Shown here: positions 31,924 through 43,559 of the stretch, in pieces
Position numbering within the stretch: the stretch's first letter is position 1
How the letters are laid out: each line of letters opens with the position of its first letter
Origin: Mesodorylaimus sp. YZB2_4
Taxonomy: Eukaryota; Nematoda; Enoplea; Dorylaimida; Dorylaimidae
Direction of reading: 5' to 3'
DNA: 64,000 nt
Assembly: GCA_030248295.1 (NCBI GenBank)
Contig: JASANH010000041.1
Coordinates: 62,001 to 126,000 of the forward strand
The notes under the pieces: generated by a model
What the model was told of the DNA's origin: nothing
Database searches by the model: none
What the model saw: the letters and a program-made list of their open reading frames with translations, nothing else
Made by a program: the position numbers and the translations under genes

Positions 31924-31968
31924 CAGATTACGATAAACAGACTGAGCTAGTCTGTTTATCGTAATCTG
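31924..31968. mobile_element. Collapsed MITE: two TIRs separated by five bases
   Basis: CAGATTACGATAAACAGACT (31924-31943) is followed by GAGCT and then the exact complement (31949-31968). The ends match the 349-bp MITE at 28157-28505, with the interior deleted. TA is present on the left side only. Confidence 0.85.
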
Positions 31969-32133
31969 CTTATCGTTAAGCTAGCTTATCTATGTCTAGG
32001 CCCGTATCAGAACTCCCTATTTCTTAAATCAATTCCTTTCACTTCCCTGAGGGCTCAAGCGAGCGAGAACAATTGGTCAAAGTGAGACGAGGCTTCTCGG
32101 TTTTTGTTTTGTCCGTGGGAAATTTTGTTACAG

Positions 32134-33256
32134 GTGAGAGAAATGGTGGCCGCAATGCATCGACGTATTGAATCCAGGATTGACGAGAAAGTAATAATTC
32201 CTCCTTGTTTAATATATACCAGCGAAAGCAAAAACAGCTTTTTGCAGACTGATTCGAATCAAACTAAAACCCAACGAAAAGATGACGCGGAACAAGAAAC
32301 GGAAGGAGGGAAGCCGGCTGTATCGTGCTCGCCTCAGGTACGATTGGTTTTAGCCTGGCTGGGTTCATTCGTGAGATAATTTTATCGGGGCTGATGGCCA
32401 CCATGAACCACCCATATTCTTCCACCCAGGCCTCCGTTAATTCTTCACGTCATCCATCTTCGGTTTTCTGTCCTTTTCCCAGTTTTTTCCTGCAGGGGAC
32501 TAAAGAAAATCCCTATTACTGTGATCTGTATGCTGGCATTGAGCGCAGACGATGGCTACTGTTGCACAGCAGCGTAAAAGTTGGATTTGCTCGAGGTTCT
32601 ATAACCCCTCTCCCCAAAAATCAATTGTATACTCAGATAGTAGACCTGCGAAATCTTGCATAACTCTGAGTCAACCGAAGATTTGTGGCACCCTATTCTT
32701 ATTTTCATCATCGATCTGTTTTTTAGGAACCTCCTGTGCGAGTCGGCGCGATGGACATGAGCGTGGCCGATTATTGTGAGTGCGCGAAGGTACGTCCGTT
32801 GTGAAAAAGTATGTGTCATGCCAGTCCCAAGTCTCATTTTTTTAGTGCTTTGGCGAAATCGACGATTCATACAGCCGCCATTGCTGCAGGTCGGTCAAAA
32901 ATCTTTTGGGCTATGGCTGTATCACTGAGAAAGAAGTTTTTACTCGTGGGGTGGCCAGTGCCGCTTCTTTGCCGATTGCCAACAATCTTCGTCGAAAGCA
33001 CGTTTATTTCGAGCATTTGGCTAAAGTGTACGCGTCTTTAGTCCCTTCCATAATCCTTCAAATGATAGTTCTTTTGATTTTCAGGTTTGGTGATGCCTTG
33101 GAAGACAGGGACCACGAAACACGATTTCCTTTTCTGCATTGTGTCCGTGACGCTTTGATAAAACGCTTCCCGTCGGACAAGTACATGGGGTTCAAAGAGA
33201 CGGCCGAAAAGATTCCATCATCTGGTCATCGTGGATCTTCGGATTTTAAAAGGTAA
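32134..33256 (+). CDS. P2X7-C-terminal-like (ballast-type) domain protein, right copy
   Basis: Exons are 32134-32337, 32496-32573, 32727-32789, 32846-33027 and 33085-33256. All junctions close in phase and give about 232 codons, with the true start possibly further upstream. Exon 1 is helical and polar (MVAAMHRRIESRIDEKV). Exons 3-4 carry the Cys pattern YCECAK-CFGE..., then HCC, then GYGCIT, and exon 5 has FPFLHCVRDALIKRFPS and KYMGF. CxC-x2-C, CC, CIT and the RFPS/Y-GF ending are features of the cytosolic zinc-binding domain of P2X7 receptors. Invertebrate genomes often carry this domain without the channel. No membrane segment is seen here. The copy in the left arm is truncated. Confidence 0.65.
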
Positions 33257-34384
33257 GGGGCATTCTTTTAGGCTGCTTAGAAAAGAGCAGTAGTACAAGA
33301 TAAGACTCACTGAAAGACAAAAAGGTGATTTAATTTGTGAGAAACTTTTTTTGGGTGCTGGGGCATCTTTTAGCGGTAGTTCCCTTGTTTCTTCTCCGAA
33401 GTCCAATCTTTTAAGCAGGTCTAAAGATGCTTTTTCGAAGGATTTTAGGTCTTTGGTCGTAAGTTGGTCTCTGGCATAATAAGGTTCGGGTACATGACAG
33501 CGTTTAGCCATATTAATGCATGGGGTTTACCCTGATGCCCTTCCATGCTTTCTTGATGCACAAGATTTACCGCTTTTCAGCGAAATGTTTTCGAACGAAA
33601 CCCAAAGTACGGAACGCGCCTCATGCGACGAGGATGAGATGCCTGGAACTAAAAAGAAGCATTTGTGAAAGTGAGGAATTTATTTGGCGCGCCTGAACGC
33701 TTCATGGTCAGCTCTCTTCGTTTCAGTTTCTGGCTTCCGGACTAATCAAGAATGGGTAGGCTAGCATAGCTTCGGGTGGGGTGGGGGGGGAGGGAGTGAA
33801 AAAGTTGTTCCGATTTTGAGCTTGTTGACGAATTGATATGTGCTTGCCGAAGTGTGAGTTGTTTTGTTTTTTTGTTCATGTTAAGCAAGGTCTTGCCTTT
33901 GTACCAGGTGGTTATGGTGCTTTACGAAGGAAACGATGAATTTTCTTTCGCTGAGTTTGTACAGGTTTTCTGTTTTCTCTGTGAACGGGTTGATTATGCT
34001 TTCTTTTGCCGATAGCATTTATTGATGGAACGATGAATGAAATCTGGTTCTGTGATTTTTATGCTCTATGCTCTATGTGATTGTGTTCGATTTTCGTTGA
34101 TGGTAGAAAATGATTTAGGTGAATATGCTGCAACATTGCTGCTAGACTAGGCACTGGTCTCCGTTCAGAGAGATGTGAAATCCACAAAACATATGACGAG
34201 CTAGAATTTTGTTTGGTTTGCATAGATGGGGCCAACATCTAGTGACAGATCCACCCCGGGCAACAAAATGGCTCGGGGAATATCTAAAGCTCCAGGACAG
34301 AATACATCGCCCCGAGAGAGCCTTCTACCTTATGGTTATCGCTGCAAATCTGCACCACCCGCATTTCAGGCCGTTATGTGCCTC

Positions 34385-34560
34385 GTGGCCTCGTGGCCTG
34401 GTGGGTTAGGCGTCTGCCTCTCACGCCAGGTGCGCAGTCACGGGCGAGTGTTTGACTCGCGGGCTGGTAAATCATTCCGTGTAAAGTGTGTCCCTTCACC
34501 CTCGAGTGCGCTGTTGAGTGCTTGGTGATGTGGTAAAACATGAACATGAACATGAACATG
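34385..34560 (+). mobile_element. tRNA-derived SINE, copy B
   Basis: Plus-strand copy with A box TGGCCTGGTGGGTTAGGCG, B box GTGTTTGACTC and a tail of ACATGAACATGAACATGAAC. It is the duplicate of copy A by virtue of the inverted arms. Confidence 0.7.
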
Positions 34561-35054
34561 ATGTGCCAACTCGTGGCCGGCTGAATCCCATGCTGGACAG
34601 GCTGACGATGAGCTGGACTCCTTCGCTCCTTCCCTTTCTGTACTGGCTCATCACTTTTCACTAGCAAAAAGAAATATAGAAAATCGAGATGACATCAAAT
34701 ATCGCACACGATCTCTGATAAAATACTAATGAACCAGTCAAAATCGAGCGCAAACATGGTCCCATAAGTTCGCTAACAAAAATCAAACGCACGACTGCCG
34801 CAAATTTCGAAGTTTTCCACTCAAAAACTCTGCATCTTACCCGCTTTCAAAAACTAAAAATACTTGACACAAAATTTCTTTGCAAAATCTAATTTCGCCA
34901 ACATGGCACACAAAATTCATGCGCAAATAAGAACTTCTAAAACAATTTCTCAATTTCTAAACGCAAATTTCCCACGACTGAGAAAAATCTGACTCAACTA
35001 AAAATTATACAATTTACAACTTCATGCTCGCCAACAACTACCCTGCCATTCTCA

Positions 35055-35255
35055 AGCATTCACCGACATACCGTTTCCAACAGATTTCGCTTTCTTGGGT
35101 GGCTTTTCATCCATGCAGTATGCTTCAGCACTCGCTTGCTTGCAGACCACAGGAACGATTGCATCGAAACTGTTTCGACGCGCAACACTATGTTTCTTGA
35201 CGCAGATGGCCCGATTGCAAATTTCGCATCAATATTCACTCTTATTTCCATCACT
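35055..35255 (-). pseudogene. 3' end of a piggyBac gene, inverted duplicate
   Basis: It encodes the CEICNRAICVKKH and DEKPPKKAKS end of the transposase at 23913-25847 with few differences. No transposase core follows on this side, so it is a passenger fragment at the end of the arm. Confidence 0.75.
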
Positions 35256-36700
35256 TCATTGTGATCGTGCTCATCGTCAGGGCATTTCGGTTGGGCGCAT
35301 AGACCAACGACAAAGAATTGGATGCTTCCAACATACCCGTGAGCCTGCATAGAAACGAACCTTAATCGTTAATACAGGTGAGCTGAGAAACGGAGTCCAG
35401 TTTACCGCGACTTGACGTAATAGTTCAGCTCACTCAGAAGCGTTATGTTCGTCACAGCTTTCTTGATAGATTGCCACGCCTCGCTGTCCTGTTCCAGGGA
35501 GATCGGATGTTCCTCTTCTTTCTCGTATCGATATGGTGATCGCATTGGTCGGTACCCCAATCGTGAACGCTTTGCACATGATGCAATAATCCAAGCCACG
35601 ATGCCTAGAAAAAAGACAGTATCTGAAATTACATATTCCGGCAGAGAAGATCCCGCTTACGCGGAGTTGTTTGACGTCACTGTCGCATTTCTTGCAGCAC
35701 CAGAAATAGTGGTTCTTGATGTGCTCGCACCACAGATCGTAATTGGCCTGGTTGCCACCTCGTTTAACGGTTCCTTGAATTTTTAAAGCAGATTCTCACC
35801 ATTCTTAACTTCTCCGACACTACCATTCAAAACTATAAATATTAAAGCTTACTTCACTCAACGCCTACCCGACATATTTTGCCCAATGCCATACATCCAA
35901 CTGATGAATACCTGCTTTGCAAATAAGGAAAGCCATGTTAAAATAATCAGATGGTAACTTTCGAAATAACTTGAGCGATTCCGCAGCCGCCCTTTTGATT
36001 TTGACTTCGTTATCTTTGGCATTCTCTGAAAAGAATCATGCGGGTGAACATAAAATTTTCTTCATGTATAGATTGCTCACTCATAATGCTTTGATCTCTG
36101 AATGGGCATCCGTGACTACCTCGTTGACTTTAACACCCAACGAATCGACAACAAGAAATTTGCAAGCGAGAAAAGGCTTTCAAATTTAAAAATCAGAAGC
36201 AAATCCTTTTAAGGAGAAATTTGGTAAACGCAGGAAGTTGAGTGATGATAAGCCCTTTTTCCGAAGCAAAGCCACATTTAGAAAGTTGTTACAGCGGGTT
36301 AAAAATCAGTTGTATCGCGCTTCGAATCATTGTTCCCCTGTTTCGCCAGCGGAGCGTTTGGTCGTGACTTTAAAGTGAGGTCTCATTAGAAACTGTGAGA
36401 GGGGTACTGTAGATTTGATTTTTACAAACCATGAACTTGTAATTTCTTAAAGGTGACAAGTACACGTAGGTAGATAAGGAAATAATAGTATAGAGTTATA
36501 GGCATAGGTAAAATATTTAGACAAAAAGTGGGGTGTGGGTACGGGGATAAGGAAGGCTGGATTACGGCTTTGAATACAGGTGGGTGTGAAGGCGAAGCGG
36601 GATTCTGTGTTCATACCCCATTGAGGTCCAAGGCTTGTACGTGCATTGACTTGACCTGGAGGGGGCTGCCAGCCCTTTTTTTTGCTATCACTAACATCAA
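35256..36700. other. No firm gene
   Basis: Short frames only, including a basic one at 35402-35599 (minus) and Ser/Leu-rich ones on the plus strand. None shows a conserved motif or consistent exon structure. Confidence 0.35.
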
Positions 36701-36712
36701 GCCATCAAGGTA

Positions 36713-37180
36713 TTGATGGCCACCGCCGACTCGAATTATCGGTTTACGTTCGTGGACATTGGTGCGTACAGACGACAAGGCGATGCTGGTGTCTGTAGTC
36801 GTTCTGCGCTCGGCCGTGCACTTCTCGATGAGTCAACACCCCTCCGAATTCCAACTGACGGAGCCCTGCCAGGAACTGGAGAGCCGTTTCCGCACGTTCT
36901 TATTGGTGATGCTGCGTTACCAATCGGACCCCACCTTCTCCGACCCATCAGCGGATCAATCTATCGATCAGAAAGCAGGTATTCAATTATCGCCTCTCAC
37001 GCGCCTGTCGATGCATTAAACAGGCCTTTGGCATCATGGCCAATCGATAGGGGATCTTTCGACGGCCGATTCATGCGGAACCAGACCAAGCCATCCAGAT
37101 CACAAAAGCCGTTGTGGCCCTGCACAATTTCGTATCGATTTGAGATGGTCAAGTGCGGGAAAGTGATGAGCAGCGAGGTA
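36713..37180 (+). pseudogene. PIF/Harbinger-like (DDE_Tnp_4) transposase relic
   Basis: NYRFTFVDIGAYRRQGDAGV is followed by SRSALGRALLD, then PTDGALPGTGEPFPHVLIGD and AALPIGPHLLRP. After a frame change near 36975, FNYRLSRACRCIKQAFGIMA and then ITKAVVALHNFV follow. FxDIG, GD-A-x-P and the NYRLSRA...ALHN block are the catalytic core of the nuclease family used by PIF/Harbinger-type elements. A TAG interrupts the last part near 37050. It is not the same copy as the Harbinger element at 37.7-40.6 kb and differs clearly from it in sequence. Confidence 0.7.
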
Positions 37181-37899
37181 ATGAGAACGCAATGATGAAC
37201 GACGTCATCGGACAAGGCGATCCCGTGAGGTCTGGCACTTATCCTCGCGACCAGTTGGCGACCTGATTTCATCTGATGTCGGCATCGCTCGTGTCCTGTG
37301 GCAAGAGCCCGCTCGTCGCGGTGAATAAGACTAACTCGAGGCGTGCTATTTGGGGCCATTTTTTAACCAATAAAAATGTGAGACTAGAATATGGACTAGT
37401 AAACAGGAAAAATAATAAAAACACGGAATCAGCAACAAATTCTGAAAAGTTAAATGAAACATCGCAAAGTAATCAGAATCGGCTTCCTTATCCTGCCTCT
37501 ATTTCAGCTAACAATTCGAGTAGCTTCAAGCGAAAGCGGCATCAGGGTCTAATCGGCTCATTGTTTTGTCGACCAGCGTCGCTAAAACGAGTGTGCCAGC
37601 CATATAAAATGAAAGCTAAAAGCCCCAGGCCCAAATAAAATCAGCTTAGCCATCGCCTCCTTATTTTTCCCTTTCGGATAATCATTCCATATCACACCAG
37701 GGGCCGTATTCTAAAAGACGCGGGAATTCCTGAAAGGTTTTTCCGTCCCCACGCGGGTGAAAATCCCGCGGGAAATCCGGCCCCCTCACGGGATTCCAGC
37801 TTCCCATTTCACCTATTCTAAAAGAAAAATGCCAGCCTGGATTCTGCCAGTCTGGGACGGCATGAAGGGAGCGGAAATCTTCCGTGGTCCTAGTGGCAG

Positions 37900-39183
37900 T
37901 TGACGTTCTTGATGTTGATCGTGAGCATGGGTCTGTTCTCGAACGAGGAGAGCAAATTAATTGCTAAATTTTATTCGGATCCTAATAATAACAAGATTTT
38001 GAGCAGTTCTGCTGGAGGTCCAATTGGTTATTCCCGTCGTTATTCACCGACGAAGAAATTTATGGAATTGTTGAATTCTTAGCGGCCCGCGAATCCAGTT
38101 GCTGATAAGCAAGTGCGCAAGAAAATGCAAGACATCAAGAAAAATGCAAAGAAAAAACATTCCCATAATAATCGAGTCAAGAGGCCCACTGGTGGTGGTC
38201 GAGATGAAACACTTTCTCTCTCGGCCGCCAAGGAGGTCATGGCATCGAAAATGGGTAATACTCCAGGGTTTCTTGGAATTCCAGGCAGCGGGCTTGAAGC
38301 TGGTGGCACTTCAGCGATGGCATGTTCCAAAGATTAGGATGAAGATGAAGGTAACTTTACGAATGGTTTTGGCTTACACGTGCACCATGGAGCACAGACT
38401 GCACCTCGCTCTGCTGCATAGGTCCTGCTATGGGACATTGACTGCTAGACTGTGACGCGCGACTGCTGCGCTGTAATGCTGGCTGGCCAAGACTCCACCT
38501 TATCAATGTTCAACTTGTGTGATCTTTCAGATGCATTCCTGAGAGATGACAATTTGAACTGGCTCGATGGGTACCCGGGTCCAGCATCGACTGAGCAACA
38601 GCATCCGAGTTCCACAGCCAGCTCGACATTGGCCACTGTGAATCACTATGAAGGCGCCGCTTATGGCTTATCCAACCAAATACAGTCGAGTGGCCACGAG
38701 ACGTTTAGCAGTCAGCCATTGCCTACTGGCCAGCATGATGCAGCGAGCCAATTCATGCCACCAAGCCGGGCTGGTGCAACCTCAACTGTTCTGAAACATC
38801 GTGAAATCCAGTCTGCTACTCGTACTACAAACCCCCAGCAGAGCAATGCCGCTGGCAACCCCATTTCTCCAATCAATGTCGCTCTTGTAGGCGCCTCGCG
38901 TAATGGTTCTAATCAAAGCAATGCTTCGAGTGATTTGGTCAGAGGTGGACAGCAACTTATAGCCCGAGTCCAGCTGGAAGTGTTGGAGAAACAAAAGGAA
39001 GTGCTTCAGGAGCAAGCGCCATTATTTGCAATGCAACAAAAAGCTGTTGGAAAATTCCGCAAATTCGTTTTTGAGTATCGCATGCATTTAAGAAATTTGA
39101 GCCTGACTGGCGCTGCCTTGAATGTGCCGAGTGACATGCCAAGTTTGACGGAAACTCTGAATGCAGCCATTGCTCAGCTTTGA
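37900..39183 (+). pseudogene. Harbinger accessory Myb/SANT-like protein
   Basis: The reading frame covers KFYSDPNNNKILSSSAGG, a stop at 38080, then VRKKMQDIKKNAKKKHSHNN, RPTGGGRDETLSLSAAKEVM and NTPGFLGIPGSG. TGGGR, the L-S-x-A-E/K block and the GIPG ending are typical of the second gene of Harbinger elements, which helps the transposase enter the nucleus and bind DNA. After 38335 a 243-residue frame (38452-39183) is Ser/Gln/Asn-rich and ends in a coiled coil (LEVLEKQKEVLQEQAPLF). The in-frame stops and frame changes suggest decay. Confidence 0.6.
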
Positions 39184-39372
39184 AAGCTCTTTTCTGCTGC
39201 TCGATGAGTTACACTGATTGATGTGGTAAATTTGATTACATGGATGAGAAAAATGATTCCGTGGACGTCGTCACGCAGTGGTCCTTTGAAACATGGTCAT
39301 CACTTTTCAAATAATATCTCATACAGCCGCATGCATGCAAACTTCCAGCCAAGGGTACTCACACTGCAGAAT

Positions 39373-40458
39373 TCAAAGTCGCCTCTGTCTCCATATACTG
39401 GCCGTTATCTGCCTTAGTCTGCACAGTGCATTCCCCTCAGTTTGTTCACGCTCAGTCCATGGGATCTCAAGACCAATCTGTCGTTCATCATTTCGTATTT
39501 CTGAATCTTCTGGGAACTCTGGCTGGCCCCGCCGCTTGGAAATGTTGTGCAGAATGAAGCAAGCCATAATGTCGTAGGCCGAATTTTTTAGACACCGGCG
39601 GTTTTCTTGATGAAGCATATTAAATCGGCGTTTCAGCTGACCAAATGCCTGTTCAATGATCACACGGGTCCTCGTGTGGACTTTGTTATAATAGATCTCT
39701 TCTGGCGTTGTGAGGCGGACTACTGGCCGCAGCAACCAATATCGGAAAGGGTATGCGCTTGCTCCTAAAACAAATACCCAGCGTTGGGTCCTGCTCCATC
39801 CTAGCCCAAAAAAGAGCTATCACGTAAAATGGATGCATCATGGGTAGAACCAGGCCATTTGACCGCCGCATTAGTGAACTCGAAAGCAGCGTTGCAAGCG
39901 CCTTGAACATTGAGGCTATGGTATCCATTTCGGTTAACGTACTGCTTCTCACTCTCTTGGGGCTTTACAATCCGAATGTGCGTGCCATCAAGGCAGCTAA
40001 TCACGCCTGGAAATCTAGCGATATGATAGAATTTTCGCTTCTGTAAGTCTGCGTCTTCTCCTGTTGGAATCGCGATGCATCCATGCAGACGGCGGCAAAT
40101 AGATTTTGACACTGCCGTAATGCATTTTGACTGACGACTGAGACACACCGATAGTATCACCAGTTACCAACTGAAACGATCCAGATCCATAATAACGGAG
40201 AGCGGCGAGAACCTGTGATTCGACTGATAAGGCGTGATTCCTTCAGGTCTCTCTTTTCAAATCTTTTCGAACATGGTCACATAAATCTCGAACACTGGGT
40301 TTGTCAAATCGAAATCTTGCATAAAATTCCTCTTCACTGTATTCAATGAATAGCGAGTTCCGAAGCCTGTAAGTCCTTCGTCTTTGATGAGTAACATAGC
40401 GATCAAGAAAGTCTCTGTTCACGAACGCAGCCATATCGGCGAAAGCAGTCCAAGACAC
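39373..40458 (-). pseudogene. Harbinger transposase (HARBI1-like)
   Basis: The N-terminus MSWTAFADMAAFVNRDFLDR and ARFRFDKPSVRDLCDHV form the usual helical part. A second frame has GVISCLDGTHIRI (first Asp) and KWPGSTHDASILRDS (second Asp). The third has YPFRYWLLRPVV, then TRTRVIIEQAFGQLKRRF (Glu) and FILHNISKRRG. All DDE residues are visible, but the gene is in three frames, with changes near 40245 and 39800. It is convergent with the accessory gene. Confidence 0.8.
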
Positions 40459-40860
40459 TAAAACCCCGCGCCCATAGTGATTTTCCTCTGCTCAGACAAA
40501 GGGAAAATTTTGAAGAGATTCCCGCGAAAATACCCGCGGGGAAAATTTTTAAGAATACGATCTCCCTCAACCCTGCGCTAGATTCCTGACCGGGTTCTTT
40601 CGAGAATGCGGGCCCAGCTGGGAATAATAGTTTTGCTGATGAACCCAAAATTTCATCATCGAGAATTAACGACTGAGGAGAAGAGAAGACAAAAAGTTTT
40701 GAAGGTTTGAACGCGCACTACTGGTGAAGATAAAAGGTGTTTTTTGTCATCAAAAGTCTCCCCCCCCCATCCCCAGGCTGCGGTCGTCCTTCCTGGATGG
40801 CCCCTTGTCGTTGTGACCTAGCCCACACGTTGCTAAAATCGCTCTTTTCCACACTGCTTC

Positions 40861-41620
40861 TTGTTGGAGGGTCCGAATTATTGGTGGTGCATGGACGGGT
40901 ATAAGCTGGGTAAATTCGGCATCTACTGTATATGCACGGATGTGTGGATGAATACTCGAGGCGGCTTCTGTGGTTACGAGCGTACTCAACGAACCGCAAA
41001 CCAAGCATTGTTATCACGTGCTATCTCAAAGCAGTTTTGGGATTTGGAGGTGAGAGTGTTGCAATGCATGATTATTGAGCGTTGAAACACGTGCCTTTTC
41101 AGTCGTCCTTGCTTATACAATTTCGGATTCCGGCAATGAATGCAGTCATATCGCGACTTGTCAACAACATTTTCACTGAAATTAAGGTTCCAGCTTCCCA
41201 ACATCATCGTTAGACGTACTCCGTGCTCAATATGACAAGTTAAGCTTTTGGCGGCGACTTCGCGCTCTTTCTGCTCAGTTTTGGATGAATGAGCTGAATG
41301 CTCCCCTGCAGGACAGCGATTATGATGGAACTGGAATCGACAAAGCCTGCATACTTGCCGTTTACCTTCCAATGATCAATACGGATTTGGAGCGCGTCAT
41401 CACAAAGCGCAATAGCCATACGATTGGGAGACAAGATGCGGAAAATGTGCGTCCTCAAGGAAAGCCAGAAGACATGTAAGCCATGCCTGATCTGTATGGC
41501 GGCGAGCGGAGAGGTTTGAACGTCGACAATGCGGAGGTGCGAGAGGCGATGGGCCACCTCGAGCTGACAACGTTGGATCTGCCCAATCCTGTGTGCACCG
41601 ATTTGCACGTCATTATTAAG
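40861..41620 (+). pseudogene. Integrase-core (rve-like) relic
   Basis: GPNYWWCMDGYKLGKFGIYC matches the start of integrase-core proteins common in invertebrate genomes (PN-x-x-W-x-x-DGY-x-K). A later frame has FWMNELNAPLQDSDYD, KACILAVYLPMINTDLERVI and WNSH-like NSHTIGRQ, matching their C-terminal region. The middle is disrupted and the pieces are in different frames. It is probably a dead DNA-transposon or retroelement integrase. Confidence 0.45.
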
Positions 41621-41904
41621 AATTAGATGCTACAGAACCATGTAATACTGAAAACAAGCAATGCTAGGCAAATATACGGACAATTGCGCGATTTACTACA
41701 TAATTGATCGCATATCCAAAGGAACAAGAAGACCAATAAATTACTCAAATACGACATTATTTATTATATTTCAATTTTCGGCGCTCCGTCTTATCTTACG
41801 ACATCATCAGGAACTGATAAAAACACATCGCAAGGCGAGCAACGCATCAATGAGCTAGAAACCTATGGTAGCGCACACAATGTTGATTCTCAGGTAGCGA
41901 CAAC

Positions 41905-43548
41905 CTATTGCAAAATCGTGAGTGTTTCAAAGTCCTTCTGCTGACGTTTGGTCACAATATGGATGGCTTCTTTGATCTTTAGAAGTTTGTCGGAATTTGC
42001 ACGATCGATGATGCGAAAATCATCACAGCCAGCGTCATGTCCCGCTTGAAGCATGTGATCCAAGATACCCGAATCCGCTGTGGCTCGAACACGTTTTCCC
42101 GTTCGGAAAGAAGTGCTTGTGTGCTCGCCAATTCTCACGCCCAAGTGTCGGATCGTCTTTCCAACATACGTTGCATTACAGCAACGACACGTGAACGAAT
42201 ATACGACGTGGGAGGCGAGTAAACGGGGCAGGCGATCTTTGATGTTGAAACGATCACCAATTCTTTCGCACGTGGTGAAGATGAAGCGGAAATCGATCTG
42301 TGGATATGCTTGATGAAGAAGTCGGTACAAACGTCGGCGGATGATGAAACTGTGGTGGACAATGAAGGGGATCTTGATAAAGCGTGTTTCACGCGGGCTC
42401 GTGTTTCGATTCTCGGCTGCTGGAACCTGGTACCGACTAGACAGGAAGCGTCGTAAAACGTTGTCCATAAGCCAGCGTGGATATCCATTCTTGGCCATGA
42501 TATCCTTGATCTTGTTGAACTCGATATGCAGGAGGTTATAGTCGGAGCATAGCTGGTAAGCACGGTAGAAAAGAATCTGCAACAGACCTCTCTTGTATCT
42601 GATTGGCATGCAACTCTTAAACTGGGTGTACTGGCCCGTGAAAGTTGGTTTTCGAAAAGTTGAGGTTCTAAAGCCCTGGTCTGATCGTAATATGGAGACC
42701 CCCAAAAATGAAATACAGGCATCAGATTCCAGCTCCATAGTGAAGCGCATGTTCTTGTGCTGTTTGTTTAGATAGGCAGCAAACTTGTTGGCTGCAGCAT
42801 CGAAGGGAGTGGTTGTGTTATCCGCCTGTTGAGTATTGAAAAGGAGGAAAGTGTCATCCACATATCGGCGATAGACCACAGGGGCGTAGCCTTTTGGGCA
42901 GTTTTGAAGCCATGACATTTCATGATGGGCTAGAAAGATATTGGCAAAAACGGGTCTTAAAGGATTGCCCATGGGAGCCCCGTCTACCTGCTGGTAAGAT
43001 TTCCCATCAAATAAGAAAAAACAGTCTTTCACCGCGAGTTCCAAAAGTGATTTGAAGTGCACCCGACTGACACCATGTACTTGCTCCTGGCCTGTTGGAA
43101 ACAGCTTGTCGAGGATGATATTGATCGTTTCATCTAATGGTATATTTGTGAAAAGGCTTTCCACATCGACACTGGCCATCATTGTACTCTTTGCAACATC
43201 GCAAGAGCAGATCTCCTGTGCAAACGAAAAACTATCCTTCACAGTGAATTCATTTATTCCCAAAAGTGACAGGATAGGGACTAAAAGTTGGGCAAGTTTG
43301 TAACTAGCTGTATTTACCCCAGAAAGAATTGGACGCAAAGGGACACCAGCCTTATGAACCTTGGGAAGCCCATATAAACGACCGATGTGGGTCCCAACAG
43401 GAGTTGCTAACTCAAACTTGGGGTCCAAACCATCCTTCTTTAATTGGGATAACCTTTTCTTGACCTCGTCCTCCAACCGAATAGATAATGCCTTGGGATC
43501 ATCTTTGACTTCCTGGAACTTGCTAGGATCAGATATAACGGAGTTCAT
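41905..43548 (-). CDS. Penelope-like element: reverse transcriptase plus GIY-YIG endonuclease (547 aa)
   Basis: This is one uninterrupted frame. RT blocks are visible as GLPKVHKAGVPLRPILSGVN (about residues 60-80), MASVDVESLFTNIPLDE (first catalytic Asp), QVDGAPMGNPLRPVFANIFL, and the active site YRRYVDDTFLLF (about 225). The C-terminus has YSFTCRCCNATYVGKTIRHL then GVRIGEH, the GIY-YIG nuclease that primes insertion. Length and start suggest the N-terminus is truncated by some 200-250 residues. The frame begins just before the KVHK block. Catalytic residues are intact, so the copy is fairly young. No PLTR was delimited. Confidence 0.9.
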   Translation of the reverse strand: MNSVISDPSKFQEVKDDPKALSIRLEDEVKKRLSQLKKDGLDPKFELATPVGTHIGRLYGLPKVHKAGVPLRPILSGVNTASYKLAQLLVPILSLLGINEFTVKDSFSFAQEICSCDVAKSTMMASVDVESLFTNIPLDETINIILDKLFPTGQEQVHGVSRVHFKSLLELAVKDCFFLFDGKSYQQVDGAPMGNPLRPVFANIFLAHHEMSWLQNCPKGYAPVVYRRYVDDTFLLFNTQQADNTTTPFDAAANKFAAYLNKQHKNMRFTMELESDACISFLGVSILRSDQGFRTSTFRKPTFTGQYTQFKSCMPIRYKRGLLQILFYRAYQLCSDYNLLHIEFNKIKDIMAKNGYPRWLMDNVLRRFLSSRYQVPAAENRNTSPRETRFIKIPFIVHHSFIIRRRLYRLLHQAYPQIDFRFIFTTCERIGDRFNIKDRLPRLLASHVVYSFTCRCCNATYVGKTIRHLGVRIGEHTSTSFRTGKRVRATADSGILDHMLQAGHDAGCDDFRIIDRANSDKLLKIKEAIHIVTKRQQKDFETLTILQ

Positions 43549-43559
43549 TTTCGTTGATT

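Larger units (their letters stand above)
32746..35255 (-). repeat. Outer right arm of the inverted duplication
   Basis: Complement of 25645-28154. It ends inside a copy of the piggyBac C-terminal coding region, where similarity fades after CEICNRAICVKKH-coding sequence. The breakpoint near 32746 falls inside exon 3 of the P2X7-C-like gene. Confidence 0.9.
37698..40620. mobile_element. Two-gene Harbinger element, convergent genes
   Basis: The left end GGGGCCGTATTCTAAAAGA (about 37700) and the right end, read on the complement as GGGCCCGCATTCTCGAAAGA (about 40615), are imperfect inverted termini. The GGGCC..ATTCT pattern is usual for Harbingers. Inside, an accessory DNA-binding gene (plus) and a transposase (minus) converge. 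The exact ends and the 3-bp target duplication were not resolved. Confidence 0.6.

Noticed and set aside
28502-31970. Inner inverted repeats as TIRs of one autonomous transposon
   Set aside because: No target duplication flanks the arms, outer and inner arms have different offsets, and the enclosed genes are unrelated fragments.
42135-42722. 195-residue minus-strand frame inside the Penelope gene
   Set aside because: Shadow of the reverse-transcriptase frame.
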